NCBI GenBank assembly: GCA_964200185.2
Contig: CAXNAD020000135.1
Coordinates: forward strand, 1 to 27,925
Direction of reading: 5' to 3'
Origin: Choristocarpus tenellus KU-1152
Lineage: Eukaryota > Phaeophyceae
Length of the DNA stretch: 27,925 nucleotides
The notes under the pieces are model-generated. The model ran no database searches. It saw only the letters and a program-made list of their open reading frames with translations, and was not told where the DNA came from. Each line of letters begins with the position of its first letter. Position 1 is the first letter of the stretch. Shown here piece after piece: positions 1 through 11,313 of the stretch. The translations under genes were made by a program, and so were the position numbers.

Positions 1-50
1 GCGGAACAGGGCTTCCTAACAAACACAAGGACTTCCTACTTTTTTTTTGA

Positions 51-67
51 GGGGGGGGGGGGGGGGG
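51..67. repeat. Poly-G run of 17
   Basis: An uninterrupted run of G directly follows a T-rich run at about 40-48. Long G/C homopolymers recur in this window near the inverted-repeat elements, but here no element end (GGGTCAAAGTATC) is visible beside it. The run length may be affected by sequencing error. Confidence 0.85.
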
Positions 68-1108
68 CGAGGATGGGAGCACACCACTTACACCTTTTTT
101 ATTTTTGCACATTGATTCTGGAGGCGTGATTGTAGAGATTCCAAACAAGAGTCCTCCTTACTACTATGTCGTGCGATGATGGATTGATACATACATACGT
201 TGGGACATGGATTTTAGAAGGGGAGGGATTTGGATCTTGGAAAGATCTTGGAAAGTGTTGCGATATGATCATGCAGACCTCGCCTGCTTCGCGTTGAAAT
301 CCCAAGATTCAAGATTTCGACTTGAGAGTCAGTTTTTTTTTTGTGCATCAAGTCAAAAATGTATACAGGCACTTGAAAAAAAAAAAAGTTCAGCTCAAGA
401 AAAAAAAAAAGCATCTCTTTTGGTTTGGTGGGCGCTCTTCATCGTGAAGTGCGTGATGCCTTAGTGTACGATGAACTCTTTGCAGCAATTCTCATGGTCT
501 TACCTCCTTGTCAACGATAAGCTAGATCTTTCCATGTTTTTGGTGGGAAGACACTGCGTCTACCGCAACTAGCAGAGTTTTGTTGACCCATACTTTTTTT
601 TAGCTCCTCTTTTTCATTTCAGACCACAGTATTTTATTTTTCTACTGACAGTTAGTTGCCTTTCTCACGGTGTCTGTACTCTCTCTCGCCCAAGAATTGT
701 AGGTTTAGTCTTGAAATACTGCCATGTCCGACAACAATTTTGTGCTGATCCATGTGGTTCGTCTTCTGTTCCAACTGTGAAACTGCTGTGTATGTTGTTT
801 TGTGTGTACACCCACCCTCCCCTTGCTTTTATGTGTATGGCAGGACGGGGATGTGGGGGAGGGGCGGTACTTGGATGCTGTGGAGGAGAAGACCTTGGCA
901 GAAGGAATGTCTGCCCTGGACATGGGCTTCTAGAAAGAGAGGTGTTGGCTATGTTTTTATACTCTGCTGTGATTGGGCGGAATGTGACTGATGCGAGAGA
1001 TTGCCTGGATGTACTTTGAGGGCAACTTGCCGCTGTTCTTGGGTATGTGTTCATTTCAGAATATAGTCTACCTGCGGCAGTGCTTTTATACTCTGCTTTG
1101 TATCAATC

Positions 1109-1115
<7 letters not shown>

Positions 1116-1143
<28 letters not shown>
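1116..1143. repeat. (GA)n microsatellite
   Basis: About 14 GA dinucleotide units, preceded by a short CACACA stretch. A simple repeat with no coding role visible. Confidence 0.9.
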
Positions 1144-1241
1144 TAAGCTATGTTCACAGTCTTGTCTGTTATGTTAATATACTAATATGTGTGGTCTTTT
1201 TTTGTTTTCTTTCTCTTTGTTCAAAATGTGATTGTACTTGT

Positions 1242-1268
1242 GGTGTGTGTGTGTGTGTGTGTGTGTGT
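1242..1268. repeat. (GT)n microsatellite
   Basis: About 13 GT units, roughly 100 bp downstream of the GA repeat. A simple dinucleotide repeat. Confidence 0.9.
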
Positions 1269-2634
1269 ATGGCTACTTGTTGCCTGCAGTGCTTTGTTGC
1301 AAGTTGATGTAACCCAATCCGCCTTGCTCAGTCCAGTGTGTTCCTGTGCTTCCTAGTGCCGTATGTGTGTGAGGGGGTGTCTGTGATGGTAGGCACTAAG
1401 GTGTACTTGGCGAGGCAAACATGTGTGAGTGTTGATCTGTACTGCAGTTGTTGATCCCTAGCACAGATAGGTGGTATATCCGCAGCCTCCAATAGATGTC
1501 TGTTTGGGCATGCTTTCACCTCACTCTTATTTCATGACGTGTATTTTGATAAAACACACCAAGCACACAAGATGTCCTTCTGAAGGGAGTAGGGGTACAT
1601 AAATTCGTTGACCGTCTGTAGTGCATGGAGAGGGAGATTGAACGGCGTAATCAAGTAGATTTTATATTTTACTACCCTGCCCCCACACTTCGCTGCTGTT
1701 AGAAGGGGGTGTGGATGAGAACACAAAATGAAATCCGAAGTCCTCATTGGTCGGGTGGGGAGGATGAGGGGGGGGTGTGTGTGTGAGAAGCGACACATTC
1801 GTAATGTTGGCCAAGGTGTAAACTGCTGCTATGATACAACCAAGTGTTAGTGATGAAGGGGTGCTGCATTGGGCGTGGGATCGAATCTTAGATCCTCTGG
1901 TTTTCTTCTGAGACAAGGAGGTCATGCAGAATTGGGAGGGGTCTGCATATTTAACGCTTGGGCTGCCTCTTACGGTTATGAAAAGATGATACCCGAATTT
2001 TTCAAGATATGGTCGTGGTTCATATTCTGATTATTATTATTTTTTATTCAGCATCAGGAAGCAAGTACCCACGCGTGGGTGGGTGTATAATGATTGGCCT
2101 ATCTGAGCAGTCGTTGAAGAGTGGAGTTTTATCAATTCAGTTGATGCACATCACACCCCCCCGAAAGCGTTGGAATGAAAAGTTGGCAATCGAAATACTA
2201 TGATAGATAGATAGGTTGACCACCTGATAACATGTGCTACTCCTTGGGATAAAAATCGAGTACTGTTAGGGGTGCTGGGAATATAATGTGAAGAAATCAG
2301 CAATACAACGAAAGTGCTCAAACACTAATTTTCTCCCTATGCATATGTCCACATGGTTCTCAGCCTCATGACAGTGTGATTCTCAGGGGGTAAAAATGCC
2401 CCCACACTGTTGAAATACCTATAAATGCAGATGTACAGCGCACTACTTGGTTGTAGTGTACAAAATTGATCATTTCAGATTGATCTCTATTTCGACTCCA
2501 CCCACTCAGACAGACTTAATCGAGACGGTGATTGCCATCATATTCTTATGACTCAAGACTTCCCCAATCAAAAGTTATTGAAAAACACAACTGCAACCGC
2601 CTGCTTTGTCCCTTGTTTGTGTCCTACAAAACAT

Positions 2635-2702
2635 GGTCAGAGTTTTGCATCTAACCCTAACCCTGGTTGGTCAGAGTGTTGTATCTAACCCTAACCCTAG
2701 TC
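2635..2702. repeat. 34-bp tandem repeat with telomere-like hexamers
   Basis: Two adjacent 34-bp units begin with GGTCAGAG, differ at a few bases, and each carries CTAACCCTAACCCT, that is two CCCTAA hexamers. A partial third unit (GAGTTTTGCATCT) follows at about 2704. A further AAACCCTAACCCTAG lies at about 2901-2915. These are interstitial copies of the TTAGGG-type telomere motif. They are too short and too far from an end to be a telomere here. Confidence 0.75.
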
Positions 2703-3618
2703 GAGTTTTGCATCTTGCACGCAAAAACTGGTCTTGCTGGGATGATGTATCCTTGCCCATCCAAATATATGAGTGAGATTGGAGCAACTCATTTCGACCA
2801 TCCTTTGTTAGTGGTTCAAAAACCGAATACTCTTCAACATCAATCAAAGCAAACACTGCATACTATACATACTACATATATCGAATGTTCCAAGCACTAC
2901 AAACCCTAACCCTAGAGTTATTAAATACTGAAAAAAGAAAAAAGTTAGTCTTCCTACTCCTACGCGTTTCGAAGTATGCATCACACCAGAGACCGCTACA
3001 TACAATATAATCTTGAGCACTTCTCCGGTGTTGGAAGAGTGTGTTCCTATCTGTGTGCTTTTTCCACTCCAACTCTGTAACACCACATTGATTAAGTAAC
3101 AGTAAGATTGAAATAAACATGCCACTGAGAGTCATCGTTAGTACTAACAACAATGAGCCTCCTCCACAATATAGAAACAGTACGTACTTTGTTTTAGTAA
3201 ATCATAGTTCGTACATTTCCTTCAAGTGAACCCTCATCAGGCTAGAGAACCCCTTCATTCTACCAACAGACCACATAAGTCGTGTGCTGACAACACCACA
3301 ACCCTTGCTAAACAGGTCTTAATGACCATCTTCATACAAATAAAATATCAACATGACCCATGTGCCCGGAGCCTCAAAGCAGTCTTGCCCTATGCCAATT
3401 GACAAGGTACACACATTCACCTCCATCAGAGATTTGGATCAGTGAATAATGGTTGGGGGAGGGGTTATTAGCAGCAAAACACATCTGAAGCAACCCCACT
3501 TGAGAACATTTCCCTCGACAAAAAAACTCCCCATCTTCACACTCCTTGATCGAAATTCAACAACTGCACAACAATAGAATGGACGCACACCTTCCCCCCT
3601 GCCCCTCATCCAGCTCTA

Positions 3619-5988
3619 TCACAACCTTCGTTCACCACTGCTAAACGTCAAGGCTGACAGCTGCGTCTGTAGGTCATCCCTATCAGCCTCCAATTCCACC
3701 CGAGCCATCTTTTCCTCTGCCAATTCCCTCTCCATGCGGTCCAGGGCTTGTCCCCTCTCTGATCGTTGGAACTTTTCAACATCCGCAAGTTTGTCCTCCA
3801 GGACTGCACACTCTCGTCGCAGGCCGGAGCGCTCTACCCTTAGGGAGTCCACCTTTTTTTGGGTAGTAATGATTAGTGAGGTGGAGTGGAGGTACTTCCA
3901 GCGAGCTGAAGCACACGCTGTGACTGTGGTTTCGAATTCAAACATCCAAACATACTTGTACTAAGCATTGCTCACAACTGAATCCTTTCAAGAACGAAGG
4001 ATGGAGTCGTTTCTGTATACAGAAGGTTGTTGAGGCATCAACTGCCAGCAAATCTACAGGGCATGTGTGTGTGCAGACAATTTTTGGGATTCAGGCGGAG
4101 ATTAACAACCTGTTTTCGCCATTTTGATACAGTCGATACATAGGGTACAGAACGTGGACGTCTCACACTTTGGATTGGGGATGACAGTAGATTGTTCCGA
4201 CGAAATTGTTGTTCATTGAAGGAGTATATTCCGGCGGGAGCAAGGCCATAGACATACTAGGGCAACCTGCCGAGTGATAAACAAACATCCTCATTATCAT
4301 ACACTTTTTGCAGCCCGCATCCCCGAGCTACAATCCTCTCTCACCTTTTTCCCTGCCTCTGCCAGACGGTGTTTTACCGCGCTGTACTTTTTTTGGAGGG
4401 TAGCCTCTGCTACCTCGGATGCTTTCAGCTTCACGCTACATATTTCCAATTCCGACCGAAAAGACTGCGCCTCCTGCTCCCCTTTCTGCAGGGCTTGCCT
4501 GAGTTCAATCACTTCCCGAGCTAGAGTCGATGCTTGCTCTTTGGCTGTTTCTTTGGCGGCGTCTGCCTCCTCGACACCTGATTGAAGTCGGAAGATTGAG
4601 GCTTTCGCAATGGAGAGCTGACTCCTGAGGTCTGATACGGTGCGCTCTGTGTTTTCTCTCTGTTCGACTATCTGACCCTAGGGAGGGGGTAATAGCGCGT
4701 ACAATAGTTCGACGTTAGGATGGTATTTGAGAGCTGAGCAGATGATGGGGTATGTAGGACTTGTTCTCATGAAGACGAGTTAGAAAGCCTGGAAGTGTAT
4801 AAAGGATGAGCTTCACTTAATCTAGGTGGCAGAAACAGCACCACCAGAGGACTGCCTCACTTATCGACACACTGAGGGCCATCAATAATTTTGCGTACAC
4901 AACTACACGCTTGGTTTGAAAAGGAAGCACTCACTTCAAGTTTCTGAACAGTGGAAGCCGCGCTTGCCCGCTTTGCCTCCACATTTTTCTGGGATTCCTC
5001 AATCTCCGACAACCTAGCCTCAATTTTTCCATTTGCACTGGCTTGCTTCCCAAGCTGAGACTGGAGATGTCGTATCTCGGCATTTAGGGCTTGTTGTAGA
5101 GTCTGACAATCACTATGGATTTGACTCCCCTCATGTTGGCAATTCCCAACACCTGATGTCTCACTCGCGGCGTCGAAGCGGGCACAAGCCTTTTGGAGGG
5201 CCAGATGCCACTGAGCCCAGTATCCTACCTGATGAATATCGACTAGGGCACTCGCTTGAGGGTGTCCTGTGAGGATTTGACGTGGTCGTTTAGTCCTCAT
5301 CTGAGAATCGAGGTTGTGATGTACAAGAATCAGGACACAACCAGGAGATTACCAACCATAAGCAAGCTCAGTATCTGGGAACCAATTCCAACAAGTAGAC
5401 GATCTAGCCAGACATGGAGATGTAGAAGAAGGCAGGAGACACTACAAAAAGGGTAGTGTCTCTGTACTACCGCAAATAATCTGGAAAAATCAAACATAAA
5501 CTACGTACATCTCATTAAAACGTCAACTCTCCGTGGCCAAGAGGCGCGATAGCGGGCCCAATCTATGAAAATTTCTGTTGCACAAAGAAATATGTTATTT
5601 GACAGCTAACTTGCCCCTTGATTGGCTGGTAGTGACCTTTTGCCTTGTCTGCTGTCCTTGACCCTTATTTCGATATATATCGGAGTGAAGGATACACCCT
5701 AAAAACACCACGGAAGCATTTCCGCCTAGTAACTATGAATCCTACAATACAGCTTGCTTTTCAGTTCGCAGGTTTTTTAAGGTGTTTATGTGGTGGATGT
5801 TCGGTTTTGAGTGGATCATATCACAAAATCATTAAGAAATATATGTAGTGGTTTCCATAATAAGTATGAGATTGTGATCCTCATGGTTAAGACCCAGCAA
5901 AATACTCTTGTCTATCACGCTACCAATCTGTACATCTCAACCCCCACCTTTCACCTGACATCTTTCTTTGTTGGTCCAGATCCTCCAT
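3619..5988 (-). CDS. Coiled-coil protein of unknown family, four exons
   Basis: The model on the minus strand joins 5988-5955, 5266-4935, 4677-4345 and 3852-3619, giving about 310 aa. Intron phases agree (1, 0, 0), all introns are GT-AG, and the donors are GTGAAA, GTGAGT and GTGAGA. The start ATG at 5988 has A at -3 and G at +4, and its 34-nt exon encodes MEDLDQQRKMS. From about residue 60 to near the C-terminus the protein is rich in Glu, Lys, Arg, Gln and Ala, with heptad-like spacing of Leu, Val and Ile and almost no Pro. This is typical of a long coiled coil, presumably cytoskeletal or scaffolding. The short N-terminal part is not coiled coil and contains a GYWAQWHLALQKAC segment. I recognise no family. 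The last three exons are well supported. The first exon and the acceptor at 5266 are inferred from phase alone; another acceptor (CAG before 5228 or 5210) or more 5' exons are possible. Confidence 0.65.
5436..5462. repeat. Perfect short inverted repeat (hairpin)
   Basis: GAGACACTAC and its exact reverse complement GTAGTGTCTC are separated by a 7-base loop, AAAAAGG. It lies inside the proposed first intron of the coiled-coil gene. It could be a chance palindrome, a relic of a small element, or a structured intronic RNA; nothing distinguishes these. Confidence 0.7.
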
Positions 5989-7656
5989 TATTATTATCAG
6001 CCTTTTCCCTTCAAGATTCGAGATCTGAGGTAGATACTCTGTATATCAAAGAATGGGCTGAGAAATGTAGAGGAAACGTGCCCCAGGCAATAATGTGGGC
6101 AATGATGGTTGATAATATATTTACAACCCAAATATTTCACCTCATCATCCATTACTTGTTGAAGCTTTAGTTTCAACGCAACAATAACATAACAATTTCG
6201 TTGAGTTCAAAACCTACCCTGCTGTTTTTCCATTGTAGCATAGAGTCAACAGCTTTGAAATCAGTAAACTCCTTGAAAAATTTGGAGTAAAGGCATCTTT
6301 CTGCACCTACCCCTTCCATGTAGTAACAAGTGGAATACTGGTTATTTTCCTTTTAGAGAACAGAGCAAGAAAGGGCTCCACTTTATTATGCTGCAGTTCC
6401 CGCGTGGAGCCTGACCTACAAGGTTTGCCCAATATTTCACATATTTTGTGTTGGGTAGCATCATGGGGACATCACTTGGCAATAAATCCATTTACTCCAT
6501 GGTGTTCAGCAAATGCTACATAAGGCAAGTTAGACATCATGCTACTCGTGGTCTCAGCTGCCACAAAACAATATGCACATCTCTATCTACATACTCTAAA
6601 CTGCTCACCAAACTAACAAACCTTCCTCTGAACTATCAATACCCTTAACCCATACCAAAGCTTAATGCCAGAATATTTTCATGAACAAGTAAACATGACA
6701 TCGTTTCTATCGTTGAACACTATCAATGGGTCAAAGTATCTGGGTGGTGGTGGGGGGGTTGTGAGGGGGCTCCGTTTCGGTCAAACAACCTTTTTTTTTG
6801 CTGGCATTTCAAATCTGACATGTGCGACCAAATCACACCAAAAAAGGGTGAAAAACGGACGCTGGCAACCCCCCCCCAGATACTTTGACCCAATAAATTT
6901 CATCTTAAACCACAAAAAACGTATGTAAATACAATTCGTGACCTTGAGCAGAAATGGTGTTGCCAGCTTAAAATGCCAAGAAACTACAATTGACTGAGGG
7001 GTTATATTGGAATGAAGATAGGCTATGCACAGCCTGGGTGGAACAAGCCAACATGACCACAGTGCTTGCATATAGTGTCACAATATTGCTGTATGCGATT
7101 CAAACATTCATAAACTACAGGTTGACATGTAATCAAGGCGAAAATGTACACAACTCATTGCAGACCCGAGGACAGGTCACTTAAAACAAAACTGTTTCGT
7201 TGTTGAGAGAGCATGAACTTTTCTCCTCGAAAGTGGAGTGGGAAACGATAGCTGACAGACGACACTCTAGAATGAAAGATAGTCAATTTTCTTCAAAAAT
7301 GAGAATTTCTAAGAGGTTCATAGTGCGATTTGGGAACAGGAAGTGATAGTCGTTATGTGAGCAGTGCTAAACTGGCCGTCTGAGGTATAAAATATTTTGG
7401 AAGATTGTTGTATCTAATTTTACCTCATTAAAAAGAATGCAGCAAAGATTTTGATTGATACCCCTATAAAACGAGGATGAGAAAGGTACATTTCAGCAAT
7501 AGGAAAATAGATAGATGACTGCTCTGTGAAGATACTTTTAATGTGTTCCATTATGCCTCCAGGGATTATGGTCCAGCACCTTCATCACCACTCTAGCAAG
7601 CGTATCTTGCTTGAGGTGGGAAACAGGTCATTCCACCCCCCAAATCTAAGTTAAAC
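5989..7656. other. Intergenic region between coiled-coil gene and eL22
   Basis: I see no supported exon here on either strand. The open frames are short, AT-rich and without recognisable motifs. The region holds the upstream flank of the coiled-coil gene, the 3' flank of the eL22 gene and one complete inverted-repeat element at 6728-6891. Confidence 0.5.
6728..6891. mobile_element. MITE-like element with GGGTCAAAGTATC ends (complete)
   Basis: The element is 164 bp long. It begins GGGTCAAAGTATCTGGG and ends with the exact reverse complement. After the first 17 bases the inverted repeats continue imperfectly through a G-rich (left) or C-rich (right) tract, then TCCGTTT on the left against GTCCGTTT in the right end reverse-complemented. 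AAT flanks both sides (6725-6727 and 6892-6894), consistent with a 3-bp target-site duplication. No open frame could encode a transposase, so it would be non-autonomous. Related ends occur at 16020-16048 and 27889-27925. The superfamily is not assigned; a 3-bp duplication would fit PIF/Harbinger-type elements, but that is weak evidence. Confidence 0.75.
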
Positions 7657-8755
7657 TCAGTCTTCCTCCTCACTAGCATCCGTGCTATTGATAGCGAAGT
7701 ATCGCAGTTCATACGTGGTCTTGTTGCTGGCAATAACATGCATGTAGTCACGCAGCTGCTGCTTCTTCAGGTACTTCTTGGTCAGATACTTCAGGTACCG
7801 CTTGGAGAAGGGGGCTTGAGCAGTGATAGTCAGGCGAGCCTGTAATCACATCAGACCGAGAAAAAGATAGGTAAAGACGGGTTTGTTTAAGTGGAACACA
7901 GCTTAATGTAATTCCACTCTCAGAAAGGTTAGCAACTTGGTCAGAAGATCAAAACTCAATTTTACAAATGAATAAATATATATACCGCTGGGGGGGGGTT
8001 GCGACATTAGAGTCAAGCACTGCTTGCTTCACCTGTCACGATAAATGTCCTGTGCATGCAAAAGGATGTAACTACCTACACGAGAACCAAGTGATCAGCG
8101 CATACCTTCTCCCTGGAGATGGTGACCACATCTCCAAGGGCACCAGCCTTGCCGTTGACCTTGATCCTATCGTGGAGGAACTTCTCGAATGATGCCGGGT
8201 CAAGGACACGATCCTCGACTGGGATGAAGCAGTCGATAACAAACTTCACCGTCTGCTTCTTGGCAGACTTCTTGGCCTTGGGCTGGAGTGGTACGGGTAT
8301 GGAAAAGAATAGAACGGGGATATGGGGGCGACGACACGAGGTACCACCACGCGACGGGGGTCATAAAATAACGACCCATGTGGATGGTGAAATTCATGAT
8401 CAGATTTAATCAAGAGCGCGAGGTACCATGGCACATGCCGAACTAATGCCCCTAAAACACGATCCTGTACACCCTTGGTCGATATTTCCAAAACTTTTCC
8501 ATCGCACGGTTTGAGTAGCTACAACAATCTCTGTCGCCTGGTGACCGTGTGTGCAAACCACAGAGAAGATAACTCTGCGGGTGTCCACAAGGCAAGACCC
8601 GTGCGCGCGACAAGTCTCAGCCACCTTTAACGCTAAGGGGAGGACATGACCCACGGCAGAGAAGGGAGCTCTGCTCGGCACTACACAGAGAAGGGGGCTC
8701 TGCATGGAGGGCATAAACCTAGGAACACGATGCACACACTCACCGCAGGAGGCAT
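7657..8755 (-). CDS. RPL22: 60S ribosomal protein eL22
   Basis: Structural protein of the cytosolic large ribosomal subunit. The minus-strand model joins 8755-8744, 8282-8106 and 7839-7657 into 123 aa, close to the usual length of about 125 to 130. The first exon is only 12 nt (ATG plus three codons, MPPA) and is followed by a good GTGAGT donor; the introns are 461 and 266 bp, both phase 0. The protein starts with a Lys-rich segment ([10 protein letters not shown]). Next comes the conserved core, including [45 protein letters not shown] and YELRYFAIN. It ends in the typical acidic tail, EEED. Identity is secure; only the 12-nt first exon is inferred, from phase and its donor. It faces MRT4 head-to-head. 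Confidence 0.93.
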
Positions 8756-9179
8756 GGTTGATTTTTTCGAAGTTGATCGAAATCGAGATGGGGGGAGGAA
8801 TGAAAAGGTTACCAGAAGTCACACGACCACCAAATCTTCACCCACCAACCAAAAATGTTTGCCGTTGCCGGTTTTATTCCCAAACATCAAATAGGCGTTT
8901 GGAAAGGTTGTGCATGGCCACTGAGGCAAACTCCTCCTTTACAAAACTACATCTTGGAACTTGAAACGATTCTCTAACACTTCAGTTGCTCTGGTTGAGT
9001 GCGAAAGTCGTTGATCTTTAGTGTCCACTGCACGTCCTTTTTAGATCATATTTCGAATCCACTGGAGGTGCTCTTGAAAATTGCCTGGCGAGTTGACGAG
9101 CCTTCAATAAATCACGAACGGAGGTTATATCCCGGACTTCGAGACGACACCGACAGATCTGTGACGGTCTGTGGTGATC
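8756..9179. promoter_or_regulatory. Shared intergenic region of RPL22 and MRT4
   Basis: These 424 bp separate the start codons of two divergent genes that both serve the large ribosomal subunit, so the region probably holds both promoters and both 5' UTRs. I see no clear TATA box or other named element. The bidirectional role is inferred from gene orientation and spacing only. Confidence 0.5.
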
Positions 9180-11313
9180 ATGCCCCGGTCACGTCGGGAG
9201 CAGAAAGTATCCCTGACGAATACAGGGAAGAAGGGTCGAGAGCTTAAGCAGGGGGTAGTGAACGAGATACGCAAGTGTGTGGATGAGTACTCTAGCATCT
9301 TCGTTTTTACCTACCGTAACCTACGCAGCAAGCTGCTGAAGGATGTGCGCCTGGACTTCCGATCCGATAGCCGATTTTTTATGGGCAAGAATAAGGTCAT
9401 GATGCTAGCGCTTGGCAAGACACTGGAGGATGAATACCAAGACAACCTGCGACAAGTCAGCAAACGACTTAAGGGACAGGTGTGGTTTCTCACCTGTTAT
9501 TCATTTATTTCAAACCATGTTGATGCTAAAGTGACCAAGTATCTGTGCGCTAATTCCCTATACTTTGATATTGCCTCTCACAAGTCATGTAGCAGCTAAA
9601 ATGCTTCAGCAAAATATACTCTTGCCACCGCTGGATCTCTAGCGACCCTTACACCTGAAGTTTGTTGCTACCATGAAGTTCTCCCTTGCAATCATGGCGT
9701 TATCTTGAAGCGAGAGCTTCCTCAGTTTTAGAACGTCTATATTGCGACCTGCAGTTTGAGCCCTATCTAATCCAAGGACATGCTCCGTCCAGAGCTGGTA
9801 GTACAATGTGATGGGGGTGGTGGCGCTAGTGATATCAAATACAATGGTTTTAACTCCATCCGTTCTCTGTACTGAATCCAACCAATATATCACTTACTTG
9901 CAGGTTGGCTTGCTGTTCACCAATAAGCCAAAGGCTGAGGTTGAGAAATATTTCTCGTCCCTCGCAGTTCCTGATTTTGCTGCGTCAGGTTTCGTCCACA
10001 ACGAAACTATCATTCTTCCGACAGGATCCCTGGGAAATTGGCCAGTATCGATGTTAGAGCAGTTTCGAAAACTGGGGGTAGTGGTGGAGGTGGAGGACGG
10101 AGTGCTGGTAAATCGAAAGGCGATCAACATGTGCACAAAGGGGGAGCCAATAACACCAGAAGGGGCCAAGCTGCTGGTGAGTTTCATTGGTCGTGCGAAG
10201 GGAAATGTTGGGTACTTGGATTCGGGACCCTCCTTGTTGATAAAGTCAAGGCCTTGAGTAGAGATGGCTTACATTAGAAGAAAGGATTTTTGTCGGTGCA
10301 TTGTTGCTGTTGAGATCTCCTGTAGGAATGTGTTTTGCCCAAGTGATATCTTCGATGGTGAGGGTTGTTTCTGCTGCAGTTGCATGATGTATATCAAGCA
10401 TATGCAAAGACTCTCCAATCTAGCTAAGTTATCGGATTATACTGTAAGAGAAAGTGGGTATTTTGTGTTGTCATTTTGTGTCGTTGTTCTGTGTTAGTTT
10501 CATATAGTGTGGTTACATGAAGGTAAGCACGAAGCGGTTGATTAAGAGGGTTGGCAAGCACAAGCAACATTTGAACGCCAAAACTCAAGCGTTTTGTGTC
10601 ACAAATTGGTGTGTATTGTGTATTGTGTATTGTCCACAACAGTATCCCCTTCAAAAAAATTCAGTTTGACCAGTAGGCACGAACAGATAGTACTACAACT
10701 TTGGCCATGTTGAATATATTGACACATTGCCAATTATTGACCGAAGCATTGTGTTTCTTGTTATGAGTTAAATGTACCTACTAAATATTATTAGTGTCTT
10801 TTGAAAATTTCATGTGTTCGATTGTAGTCAAAAGTTGTGCACAGCTCACATATTTTTCCGCAGAGCGCTGAGTTCTGCGTGATTCTGTGAGCAGAGTGAA
10901 TGCGCACCAAGAAATAGCCAATTGAAAGTCATTTCTCAATTTCAGGTTTAGATTAATCACGATTTAATCAAATCTGAGCTATTATATTCCTATGACTCAC
11001 CGGGGTAGTTTTGTGTCTTTTCGTTCTAAGGTACCATCACGGGCACTCATATTGGACAGACTCCGGCTTGACTGTTTGGTCCTCGCTCTTCTTCCTTAGG
11101 TACAAGATTGTGTGACATCAACTACCAAAACGCAGAGACCGTCCCTTCTTCAAATTAACCCTTCTTGTCTATGTCTCCCCTCCTCAGGCGCTCCACGACA
11201 AAAAGATTACGGTATTTAAAATTGTACTGGCTTGCTACTGGAGTAATGGCGAATTTGAGGAGTTGACTCCTTTAGAGGAGGATCAGAATGATGATGCAAT
11301 GGCCGAAGGATAG
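9180..11313 (+). CDS. MRT4: mRNA turnover protein 4, ribosome assembly factor
   Basis: Nucleolar paralogue of ribosomal stalk protein P0. In the known family it occupies the P0 site on pre-60S particles and is later exchanged for P0. Exons 9180-9479, 9904-10176 and 11188-11313 join in phase 0 to give 232 aa, near the family length of about 240. The N-terminus MPRSRREQKVSLT is characteristic. So are RFFMGKNKVMMLALG, DEYQDNLRQVSKRLKGQ and, at the start of exon 2, VGLLFTNK. PITPEGAKLL ends exon 2. The C-terminus is acidic (LEEDQNDD) and lacks the P1/P2-binding tail of P0, which separates it from P0 itself. Introns are 424 and 1011 bp. An in-frame GTG lies three codons upstream of the chosen ATG, but the ATG fits the family start. 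Confidence 0.93.

Larger units (their letters stand above)
1..3618. other. Gene-free region with simple repeats
   Basis: I found no convincing coding exon on either strand in these 3.6 kb. The longer open frames, such as 665-1054 minus and 711-1019 plus, are low-complexity or overlap each other and match no family I know. The region holds a T run followed by 17 G (51-67), a GA dinucleotide repeat, a GT dinucleotide repeat and a telomere-like tandem repeat, listed separately. It may be intergenic DNA or hold UTR of a gene to the left. Confidence 0.55.

Noticed and set aside
665-1054. Open frame of 129 codons on minus
   Set aside because: Pro/Ser/His-rich composition, opposite a similar-length open frame, no motif and no splice context.
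1860-1910. tRNA B-box-like GGATCGAATCT
   Set aside because: No matching T-stem, A box or acceptor stem around it.
5210-5300. Alternative exon reading GLNDHVKSSQDTLKR just upstream of the coiled-coil exon
   Set aside because: It reads well but would need a 41-nt intron with a poor GTGCCC donor. The acceptor at 5266 gives a continuous frame without it. It remains a lesser alternative.
10177-11187. Possible snoRNA inside the 1-kb second intron of MRT4, or in the eL22 introns
   Set aside because: Such introns often host snoRNAs, but I found no convincing paired C (RUGAUGA) and D (CUGA) boxes with a closing stem.
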